The notes under the pieces are model-generated. The model was not told the origin of the DNA and did not search any database. It saw only the letters and a list, made by a program, of their open reading frames with translations. This document shows positions 35,601 to 47,600 of a DNA stretch of 64,000 nucleotides, one piece after another; position 1 is the first letter of the stretch; each line of letters begins with the position of its first letter. The position numbers and the translations under genes are program-made. This DNA is from Haemaphysalis longicornis (lineage: Eukaryota > Arthropoda > Arachnida > Ixodida > Ixodidae). Where the stretch lies: assembly GCA_013339765.2 (NCBI GenBank), contig CM023457.1, positions 51,857,745 to 51,921,744 on the forward strand. The letters run 5' to 3'.

Positions 35601-38600
35601 CATGGGAAGTCAGCTTACAAAGATCACGCTCACACCGAGCATTAAATACAGTGAACTGCTGGTAAAGGCAGTTATTGAGGGCGATATAGGCCATATAAAA
35701 ATATGGAGGCCTAGGCCCTTCCTAAACTTTTGAATGAACTTTTTCTGTACGCTGAAAATTGTTGGTCTACGCCGGTCTGCAACTGGAGATCTGCTGGATC
35801 CCAGCCATAGACAGCGTCACTATAGTAATGCATAAATGCACGCCCGATTTTCTCCTCCTCATCTTTCGCAGATGGTGACTCCCTCCCACCCAAACGTACC
35901 GCGCAGTTCCCGTATGATGCGGTCCCAGTTGTCAAAGCACTCGCCGCACGACTTGCAGTAGGGTGCCCTCCCAGTGAAACCACGTGCGCACTGCTCGCAG
36001 CGTTCGCCGGCCACCCCGTCGATGCAGACGCAGCTGCCGTTGTTTCGGTGGCACTGGGTGGTGGCGGCTCCGGGAACGTTGCACTCGCACGCTGCCGGGG
36101 AAAGAAGAGCGGGGTGCGAGAATAAGTGAGAAGACTAAACAGCGAGGTCCCCAGAACTGAAACTGGACGGAATTTGTTGAACTATTATTCGTCGCTTCCC
36201 TATGTGGTTCACTCGCAGAGATTAGGAGAGCAGAAGACACCAAAACACCTTTGTGGGCAACTCGCAAAACTACCACGGCGGTATTACGTTGGTTTCCATA
36301 TTGCAGACTAATGCAATGAAAACCTTCCAACATTTCAATTTTAACTTATGTAATAACGACCTCGCGTTTGCTCATGCACAGTTTGCGCAGGTTAATAATG
36401 AGCTTGCAAAAAGGTACCCTTTCTACTTTGGACTCTGCCATCAAAGTCAATGTCACCATGCTGTTGGGAAGGGTGGTGCCGCAGAAACGGCGCTTACAAG
36501 TGCTATTTTCTTGTTAAAAAAAATTTAATTAAAATTAGCCAAGTAAACTGGAAAACAGACTAAACATTCTAGAATTTTGTAATTTTGTAATCTAGAAAAT
36601 TTTGCAATGTTTGTAATTCTCTCCAGTGCCCCATCACCTGTCAATGCCGTATCACAGAGCAGTGCACCATACTACTTTCACAAAGTGAACAGAAGACATG
36701 ACACATGCGAAAATTTCCCAAACCACAACACGGAGTAGTGATAAAGAGCAAACTTTCCCACGACTTCACAACAGTCAGGATTGAGTAGAAACAAAAATGT
36801 TCTGCATTTTTCAAATCTGCCTCCGTGAGGGTCATGCACGCACAAGTACAGCCACCGTGTTGCATCCCAGATTAGTGTGGCTGCAAGTGTGCAGTCCTAG
36901 TACTCCTGGCACCGCACTCTGAAGTGGGAAAAACTCACGGTAGCAGCGGACGCGGGGGTCGCCCCAGTGTAGGTCCTGGCACTGGTTGCACTGTCGGCCG
37001 CCGTGGCCCGGCTTGCACGGGCACTGGCCGTCGAACTCGTTGCATTTGGGCTCGTACGAGCCCAGGGGGTCGCAGTCGCACGCCTCGCAGCCTTCCCCGC
37101 TGGCGATCTTCCAGTAGTTGGGGGCACAGCGGTCGCACGATTTCCCCTCCACGTTGGGCAGGCACGGGCACTGGCCTGCGTGGGGAGGGAAGGGACACGA
37201 TCAGCCACTGTGCAGGCCACGCTGACTTTTCTTTGGTTAAAGCATACAGCGCGATTCAACAAGGATGACAGAAAGACGACAAACAAGCACTTTTTTGTCC
37301 TCTTTCTGTTGTCCTTGTTGAAAGTTTTACGAAATATGCACCAAGTTGCCCAACAGTGTGTTCTACTAAGCTACATCTCTTTGGTTACCTGATACCGTAT
37401 CCATTATGCAGTAAGAAACGACAATACAGTTGACTCCTGTTAATTCAACTCATGTGGGACCTCAAAGTGTGCTAAGATTGGTGAGGAAATCAAATTAACC
37501 AGAGTCAAAGTACGTTGTACCTTTAGGCCCCACTCAGACAGCCAGGTTTTGTTGAATGGAGCAAGGAAATCGAATTAACTAAGGTTCAAGAGGTTTATAA
37601 AGAGTCTACTGTAATGTGCGAGTCCAGCCATTTGTGAGCTTCACGGCACAAGGGCCAGCAGGTAACCTTTAAATGTGAATCCATAGGTGAATTGCATTCA
37701 AGCTATGCTTTCACATTCCTTGACAAATGATCAAGGCAGCTGGGCAAGGTATTTTCGCTATGCAGCCATGGGACAGTGAGTAGTCCCCCGCTTTCATTTT
37801 GGCAGTTAGCAACAAAAGCTGTGCAAGCGCAAAAGTGGTATGGCCGTGCCTAAAAGACCACAACAGCATATCCACAAGTATCAGGACATCTATGACCTAG
37901 GAGCATCTACAGGACGTCTATGGGATGTACATCTATGAAATGTCTATGAAATGCCTACAGAACATCCACAAGATGTCTGCAGGATGTCTACAGGACGTCT
38001 ACGGGACGATGGCTCACCCGTGACGGGGTCGCAGTATCCCTGACTCTGGTCGAGGCCCAGGAGGTTGCAGACACACTCGAGGCACTGCTGGCGCGAGGCG
38101 TCCCCGTAGTGCCCTGGCTTGCAGCGCTCGCAGTGGGGGCCCTCAGTGTTGTACAGGCAGCGCAAGCAGACGCCTGTGCGCGAGTCGCAGTTGCCTGGCT
38201 GGGTCTCGTCCACGTTGCCGCTGCACTCGCAGCGCCGGCACGACCCACCCGGCACGTTGGGCTCCCCGTAGTAGTTGTTGGCGCACCGGTCGCACCGCTC
38301 GCCTGCGATTCAGGGAAGGTTGGCAAATAGGATGCCAACGCAAGGTACGATGAAAACTTTTTCAGTTTTGCCAAATGAAACGAGTACTTGGCTTTGCAGA
38401 AGGAAGGCTGTTTTGCTGGCTTTTCGTCGGTGCTTTACTCTGGCAGGTCAAAATTAAATGTTGGCTCTTCGCGCGTCAAAATACGATGCAGTGACTATCG
38501 CCCTGCTTATTGATAAGTGTAATCATAGTACAGAACTAGCATTTAGGCAAATACGCTTGTTTTCATCGGCAGCCGCTTATGACTGATGATGATAGTGTGC

Positions 38601-41600
38601 CAACTGATGACGGCAGTAAGCACTTGCTGAGGATGCTATTAAAATGCTGATAATGACAGCACTCCCCTTCAAGCAAGCTGGTAGTCACTACAGCAGAAAG
38701 GGCACATGTGCATACTGCTAAGTTCAATTACACAACTCCTTTATAACTACAGTCTGTCCACTTATAACAATATCCAAATTGCAAGGAAACCCCATCGTTA
38801 TACCGATAATTGTTATGAGCGGGTTGCGAAATAAAAAGACGAAACACAGCTGAAAATATTTTATTCACATGCAAGCAAGGTCGTACTACTACTTATTTGC
38901 AGAAAAGAAGCCACAGTCGGTCAGCTTTGTTTGCTGCACGCGAAGCTGGCGCACATCTTTTCCAAGAGCATCAATAAGTGCTTCACCAAGCTGCGCGAAA
39001 GCGGTGAAAAGGTCCTTGACGGAAACAAAGTCCCTGGGGGACTGTATCATGCGTTGGGCCTGATGCGAAGACTACCCAAGTAGGCTGCGCAACCGCATCG
39101 TCAGAGTCAGCACTGTCACCGCTGTGCGCAGCACGTATCGCGCAACAATCGTGTCTTCAGTGAGGCACTCAGATGTTTCCAAAACATCGCCCCTGACGTC
39201 CCTTCCACAACAATCAAACGCACCATGCGAACACGCGAGCGGGCACGGGGACGATACCAAAGCGGCGGCACCGGGAGGGGGGTTCGAAAGGAAAACTGCT
39301 CCCCTCCTCCTCTCGTTTTCTCGTAAGTGGCACAGTCGACTCGTTTTCCAAAGGGTGGAAGGAATGCGAGGTGCATCGCGGCTCACGGCGCCTGCCGCCG
39401 CCGCGGTCGGCACGAAGCTAGAGCCGGCGGCAGCTCGCATTTTGGTGCATGCTGTGACCGGATTCAATCGTTATATCCGATATCGCAACATTGGAGTATT
39501 GTAATAAGCGGTTTATTTTACCATAGAAAGTATACAAAAGTGGACAGTGCCATAGTTCATCGTTATATCCGACATATTGTTATAAACGGTATTGTTATAA
39601 GTGGACTCAACTGTAGTCTTCCATGCGTAAATATTCACCTCACATGCTGCCTCTATTAGATACGTCCTATGACCACCTTACGCTAGCAGAAATTAGTGCA
39701 GTCCTGCATAATAGGTCGTCTGGGCATGCAAAAGGATTTTAGAAAAAGGTTGGCAACCCAGGTTAGCTGTTACCCCTACAGTCCTAGTATCGAAGGGTCG
39801 AAATTCTTGTGCAGTAAATTGTTGTACATTGTTGTGCCCGTCCATAAACTGAAACAGCTTTAGAAACTGCTCCCCAAATGCTGCAAATCCGAAAACAAAA
39901 CTGCTCACTGCCAAACCAACGGCTTGCCAGCCACTAATGGATGCATTACCCAAAAATGCGTACACATTAAAATACCACAAAACGTGATCGTTGGGCACGG
40001 GGTTTAAATTTGACCTGCCAGGTGCCATTTCATTTATGTTTGCCACTAATTGTGTAATTCCGATGCACAGCAAGACAGCAAGGCAAAAAAAAAAAAAAAA
40101 AAAAAAAACATTGGAAGCCCATTGGAACTGTCCAAAACACCATTGAACCGATTGGAAAAGCAATTTGTTCCAATAGGCTCAATGGTGCTTTGTACAGGTC
40201 CAATTGGACTTCCAATGGTTTTTTCTGCTGGGGTTTCATATGCGCTGAATGCAAAAGTCTGAACTTGCCCACATATCCTGGGGCACAGTGGCACATCACG
40301 TTTCCCGTGCGGGGGTCCAGGTCACAGCTGGTGGCGTGGTTCACGCCGCTGTCCACGGTACCGGGGCATGGGCAGGGTCGGCAGGGGATGTCCACACCAT
40401 ACCGGGGATCTCCGTAAAAACCAGTCTCACACCTGCACCAAACATAAGCCACCACCTTGAAACACTACTCCACCGGTATACATCGCGTTAGAGATAGCAC
40501 AACCATTTTTCGACCTTCCTCCCACAATTCAGTTATAACTGTGGGACACGTATTTCGTGAATTACATTGGTAATTTGACATTCTGCGGACATTTTACAGA
40601 CATCCCTTGGCCTCTCACTGGCCAAACGTTTGGTTGATACTGATGAGACAGACAAGCGAGCTGGAACTTTTAGGGCCCTGGTGATAAACTGTGCATCAAA
40701 CTTGCTGTGCGCCGGAGAAGCTCAATTTTTTATGTCGTTGCACTCAAGCCGCACAATCAGGGGAGCGGCGACCTTCCCACGGTAGTGCTCAATTGTTGCA
40801 GAATAAGTAACTCTGTGCATTTTGATTATTTTCTGTTAATCTACAACTTAAAGTTTGCTTTCCAGCAATGCCCCTCTTCAGGAGCGCAGTTGCTAGAACT
40901 TCTTGTACAGTAAAAAAACACTGGCACGTACGATGCAGCTGCAAATTGAGTTAAAACGCAAAATATCAAGTCACCATATCAGGCTTTGGGAATTTGGGGA
41001 AAAGATGTGGCCAGTGAGCTGTGGTTTGATAGGAAATATCTCGGCGCTTGCAAACTTTTAGGCATTTTCCAACATTTTTCCGAGGCATCCAGCAGGAAAA
41101 TAAAAATGCAGCCTAATCTATCACATCTTCACTGACATCTTCAGCCCTTTCTGGCAAATTAAATTGACAACCGAAGATATTGGGTTATCAGAAGTGGTTG
41201 CATGCGCGCATGTGGTGCCAACCTGCTTACAACCACAATGGCCACTAGCAAGTTCTGGTCTGCACTGTGACTCCCACAATTTCGCACATCAAGAAAGAAG
41301 CCTGGTAAGCATCAGGAAGGCCGGCAACAACTCCTTTCACCGACGCTTTCTGCACACTTCCCTAAAACGATGTATTGCAACTTGTCCTTCAGACCCCTCA
41401 GTTTCCACCAATCACACGCAACCTTCCGGAAATACACAGATTATAAACTGCATGTTGACATCCACATATAGTGATGTCCTGGAGCATTTAACGTCCAATG
41501 ATTGAAGAGCCCACCTGTCGCAGTGTGGCCCCGCGGTGAAGTCGCGGCACTGGATGCAGTGTCCCGTGCGTGAGTCGCAGGTGTCGGCGTGGCCGTGGCA

Positions 41601-44600
41601 GTCGCAGCGCTGGCAGTTGGGGTAGTTCCAGTACCCCGGCTGGCACTCGTCGCACTGGCGGCCGTACGTGTTGGGCCGGCACTTGCACTGGCCCGTCTGG
41701 GCGTCGCAGAAGTTGTCCAGCGACCCGATCCCGTTGCAGTCGCACGCTGCCGAGGGAAGAAGGAACGGGCTCTTGTCAGGCGGGCGAGAAGTATCCGGCA
41801 ACACTTTGTTCGAATTTAGCAGCCTACTGTGACACCTAGTGGGACACTGCTTGGTCTTACATTCATTGAGCCCTTTGATGCCTAAAACCTCGTTTTTTTC
41901 CAAAGGATTGTGAAAACATTTTTATGATCTAAAACAACTTCCGACATCGCAAATATGCAGTAAGAAAATAATTCGGTTCATTACTACGGACACTGGGACC
42001 CACTGGGCACTGGGAAACACTGGGCACTGGCTGCTCACATACCGTATTTACTCGCGTAATGAACCCACTTTGTTTCCCAAAAATTCAGCATGAATTTGGG
42101 GGGATGGTTTATTCTGTGGGAAAAAGTTGGCTTTCAAGTTGGCTTTGCACACAACCTAATAATTACGTTACCTTTTTGCTTTGCTACGCAGCCTCGTGAC
42201 AGCCTAAACACTTCTTTGTAGCAGGAGAAGGAGGTTATCTTACCCGAGCAATGCAGGATACCTCAGGGCTATTTGAATTTAATGAACTCAGAGCGCACCA
42301 AATAATTCACTCACGCCTGCAGCCGCCCGGTCCAAAGCCATAGGTGCCCGGAGCACAGCGGTCACAGTTGCGCCCCACCACGTTGGCCTTGCACTGGCAC
42401 TGGCCGCCCAGGGTGACGCACACGCTGCTGTGGGAGCCCTGCGGGTCACATCTACAGTCTGCAAGGCAAAAAGAACAAGAAAAACATCGTGAAGTGCTGC
42501 GCACGACGGTCCACTAGCCTGTACAGAGTAAGCATACAACAGCAGATCAGACTCTACAATAACAGCAGCTCAAATCGCAGCCCTCATTTTATTTAAAGCG
42601 AAAGCTTTCCTAGTGGGGCCGGTGGCGTCCCGTCGAAAAACTAATGCATTGTCAACCGAAAAGCTCTGATAAGATCTCTGGACACACGACGCATGCGTGA
42701 AACTGGGCTTGCATTGTGTCAAAACGAAATTCAGTTCCAGATAAGACAATACCCGCATCAATCATAAAAAAAGGAGCGCAATATTATACCGTAAACCACG
42801 CATCGGTATACATTTAGATCGTCCGTAGATGCGTTTACTTAGTGAGCGAAAAATCGCCACATGGGTTTATTCTGCGCCTGCGATTTGGGTCTTTGAAGGT
42901 TTGAAGATCAATTGGACGCACTTTCAGCAAAGGTTGGGTGCACTGCGTCTTTCAACTTTCTTTAGGAAGGCGTGGTAAATTTTTTTTCTTCTCCGTTTAT
43001 TTTGTTTCATGACCGTGACTGAAACAACTTCCTCGGGCTTTGTTGACTTTCAAAACTGGCATTACACACAGAACATTTTACCAAACATCAACCAGTAGCT
43101 CAGTTTAGGGGTTTTCATCAACTGTCCTCTCTACAGCGATTTCAAAGCACAGCTCAGAGACTCTTCTCGAGACAGGAGCAAACAATGGTGCTTCCTCCTA
43201 CCTTGGGCCCCCTGGAAGACGTAGAAGCCGATGCTGTAGAGGTACTTCTTGCACACTTCGGGAAGGGGGCCTCCCTTGCGGGTGTCGTAGAAGCCCTGGC
43301 CGCACCGGAAGCGTTCGAATTCCTCCCTCCGGTACTTGTTGACCGGCGTGCCGTGGAAGAAGGGGATGGCGTTGATGTCTGGCATCAGCACCATCTGCGG
43401 GCAGCCAATTCCCCCATCGTTTAGTAGGAACAAACATAGTTTACTTCGTTTGATTGATGATGATTGATTATGGGGTTTAACGCGCCCACGCTACTCAGGC
43501 GATGAGGCGCACCGTAGGGGAGGTCTCCGGATTAATTTTGACCACCTGGGGATCTTCAACGTACGCCGAAATCTCGAACACAAGGGCGTTTTTGCTTTTC
43601 GCCTCCATCAGAAAAGCGGCCGCCGTGGCTGGGAATCGAACCCACATCCTTGAACTCAGCAGAACGACACCTTAGCCACTGAGCCAACGCGGCGGGTATA
43701 GCTTACTTTGTGTTCCTTTCGTTGGTAACTGCGTTCTTCAAATATTGCCTTCAATCATACAGCTAAAAGATCCACACACTGGCCTTCCACAACACTGCTG
43801 TTTAGAGATGCCGATATGACAGACAGGCAATGGCTGTCAAGAAGCTTTACACAGCACTACTGTAGCGGGTGGCATGAGTCTTAGCAGCAGAGAGTGCCAA
43901 TGTGGCGACGAGCAGCAAGTGCTCAATGACAGATCCCAAATCTTTATTTTTTCCTCATGTAGGTAATGTGAAGGTCAATGGCATATTAATTTCACTCAGC
44001 AGTGTACTAGGGACATGGTTTTCTGATTATGTGTTTGCTCGTTGCACTTTCTAAAAAAAAATTCTTAACAACTGCCACGCCCCCTGCCCTTCCCGTTTTT
44101 TTTTGTCTGGGTGACGTAAGCCACAAAATAACCTTCTGCTCAGACTTGATAAAAGCTCAGTCCACTTAGAAAGATAGAAAAAGAACTGTTGTGCAAATGT
44201 CTAAGCATAAAACAAATATGTGCCACAAAATAAAAAGATGACACTTTCATATTTGCTTTAATTTAGTGGTTGGCACCCCCTTAAATTACATAACAGTACT
44301 TACTCAGCGATACAGTTCAATTAAGTACATCGGAATAGTCTTTACTTTCCCTACCTCTGTGAGAACTCCCTTTAACCCATCACAAAATGCTTCACATGGT
44401 ACAAGGATGAAACCTTTGTCTCCCAACTGCGTGTTTCCTCAAGAATGCCTCGCACATCCCAAAAAGCCCTCCCGTACTACATCCCAGCCAGCTTTTGACA
44501 GCAGCGGCAGCGACCACGTACCGAGTCGATGAGGATGGATGCGGACGGGGTGTCCACGTCCTGGTCATACTGCTTGAAGGTGATGCGGACCTTGTAGTGC

Positions 44601-47600
44601 TTTCCCTTCTCGAGGCAGACCGCGGGCGCAACAATCACGTGCCGTTCGCCTGCAAGGCGCCGCGGCAGTCGTTGAGAGCCTTTCAAGGGGTGTCTGACTA
44701 GTCACCGGTCAGTGTTGTGGCTAGCGAATCGGTCTACAGGGAAACAGGCAACAACTTGCCTGAAGAGAACCGGATCACTTGGCGGTCGTCCTGGGGAATG
44801 ATGTTGGCACAGGGCCCCTTGGGGTCGACTGGTCCCGGCCGGTCCACGGTCACGATGGCCTCTTCCCAGCCGTGAGGAAGCTGCAACAAGGAAGCGGTCA
44901 CGGCATTATGGTGACTATTTTACGCATCAATAATAATAACTCTGTACCACAGGGACATTTCAATGCTCGGATAGGCAACCAATCACGCAGAGCACGGAAC
45001 TCGGCAACTGTTTATGCATTTGCAGGTGGTTAGTTTCATACTTTGGAGCACCGCATTACAGGAAAGCCATGAAATTGAAAGAAGCATCTACCGTAAAGTT
45101 CCGAAAGAACGCCCACCCAAAGTACAGACATACCGTATTTATTCGATTATAAGGCGGTCACTAATATAAGGCGAGGGTGCAGTTTGGAGAGTAAGAAGAA
45201 ACTGCCATAAAATATACTGAGCTTCGAATATAAGGCGGGGTATGACTTTGAGAATACGGATTTTGGAAAAAAAACCTCGCCTTATATTAGAATAAATACA
45301 GTATCAAGTGACAAATACAGGGTGGGTGATCTTTCGGGTCAGGTGCGAAAAACTCGAAAAAAGTGGCCGCACCGCCCACCAAAACTGTGGAGATATTGAA
45401 ACATGTTTGAATATTACGCGTTGACTGGAAACTGACGCCACGCATCGGCGAACAAGTGAAAGGCAAGGAAGAAGAAGACGAGTGGCACTAGAGGTAAAGG
45501 AGAGAAGGTAGACGACGTTCCAGCTCTGAGTCTACGAGCAGCGCGTCTTTTCTGGGCCCAAGTTCGCCTTGTAAATAAACCTTTTCCAGTTCTCATTCGT
45601 AACCATCGTTACAATATCAAGAAACAAATACCAGATGGGCGAACTTTAGGTAAGCTCAAGTGCGGAAAGGACAAATAACTGACTGCATCAACACATGAAT
45701 AGATGATTCACGTTTATTTTGTTCACTTGGCGGCGCTAAAGCCATCGATTTTTGGGGGCACACGATCTTTGGGGTCTTTTAGTAAATTGAATATTTCACC
45801 CCTAAAGGGGGGTGGGCGACATTTCGGGGGTGGGCGTTCGCTCAGAACTTTACGGTAGTTTCTTGGCAAGCGACGTACACATGTATGAAACTTTGGGAGG
45901 TGCCCAAGGTTTGTCCCGTAAAATAGCTCCGCACTGCAAATGCACCACGCGCAAGCACCCCGTTCTCCACACGGAAGACGACGACCAACCCACCTTGGGC
46001 TCGTAACGGAAGACGATGTTGTAGTCCATGGAGGTGGGCACGTCCGGGACGTCAAACTCCAGGTACGAGTCCTGGTGGATTTGCATGAATCCCAGACCCG
46101 TCCACGTGGGCTCCCGCTCGGCATACGGTTCTCGCACCAGCACTTGGCAGTCCTGCACCGGAACAGCCCCGAGTGTCCACTTCACACACACTGTTTATAC
46201 CTTTTTGCGGCTGGATTTTACCACTAAGCTGGTGACGGTGCGATATGTGTCCTGAGCTTGCAAGAAGCATCTCCATTTGAAACAATCCCATAGTTCTGTT
46301 TTTTCTTTCCCGACGCTTAAAGGATGGGCTCTGCAAAGTGCGAGACACCCATAGATGATTTTGGGCACTAAAACCCTTTGGTGCTCTCCTAAACAAAACG
46401 GTTGGCTTGCAAGAAAACCTTGAACCAATCTAAAGTTATGAATGCTTACACCCTGTGTACTCCCAGAGGTTGGTACGCGACCTCAAAAGCAGTTTCGCAT
46501 ACAATCTTTGGCTGCGGCAAATCATATTGCGCGGTGTCATGTTATGTCTTGGAATTGGCATGTTTTCTTTCTTATTGCTGTAAAAAAAAAAGTGAATTAT
46601 TTTAACTGCTCACCAGAACCTATGCTGCTCGAAACGGTTACACTGTCCACCAGCAGGACTCAATGTGCTTTCATTTACCAACACTAGACACAGAGAGATA
46701 GCGATAATGGGGCTCTATACCCAAAAGTGAACATGAGCTGGTTCCACCTGGTTCTAGCTCGTATTTTCTCTCGGGACGTGAGACGATACAATAATGGGAA
46801 GCAGCACCACATGTTACTCCACCCGTACATGTAAGTTCAAAATTGATACAGACTCCGACCCACGGAAACAATTGAATATCCGAAAACGAGACCAAAAACC
46901 AAAAAGCATAAAAAAGTAAAACCTTTTTTCAATAAAAAACGGTTTTCTGCTTTTTAAACTTTGCGCGAGCGGCCCTTTGGGTCCCCAATCGCGGTTGTCA
47001 GCTCCTACGACCTGCCGTGGGGCTTTTTTGCACCGATTCCTTACGCGGCCGAATTTTGCCCGCCTGTTTGGGGCGGGCCCTTTCTCAGGAGAATGACGCG
47101 TTGAGGGGGGCCGACAAATTGCCAAAGGGGGATATGCGGTTCTGGGGCCCCGGCGGCCCAGGCGCGTTTCAAAAAGGGGGGCCGGGAGCCCCCAAATTTT
47201 TAGGCTTTCAACCCGCAATTTAGGGCCCCTTACCCGGGGGGGATGTTTTTCCCTTTTTTCCCCATTTAGCTAATTTTTTTGCGCCAAAAAAAATTTGTTT
47301 TGGGGAAGTTAAAAAATTTAAAATCCTTTACGCCCCGCACCCTTCCAAAAACCCCCTTTCCCCGGGGGCCCCCCGGTCGGGGGGGTTGGGGCCAGGGTTT
47401 TTGGGGCGGGGTTTTGAAAAAAAAAAGGGGGGGGAAAAAGGGGAAAGGGGTGAAGCCCCCTTTTTTTGGGGGTCCCCCCCCGGGGTCCATATGCCCGGGC
47501 CCCCCTCAAAAGGAAATTTTCCCCATTGCAAACAATGAGTTTTTTTGGGTTTTTTTGTTCGTTTAACCCTGACCCCCGAACGTTTTCCCTTCCCCAGAAC

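Noticed and set aside
37880..38012. CRISPR-like array
   Set aside because: The units are short, degenerate and without unique spacers; this is animal DNA and the tract is a minisatellite.
39124..39504. GC-rich open frames on both strands inside the 38748-39615 element
   Set aside because: No protein motif is seen; open frames are expected by chance in this GC-rich centre.
43600..43697. tRNA gene on the minus strand
   Set aside because: The same block recurs in other copies with the same downstream body, so it is the head of a SINE.
47260..47600. Overlapping Gly/Pro-rich open frames on both strands
   Set aside because: They arise from G and C runs in a low-quality stretch and lack any protein signature.
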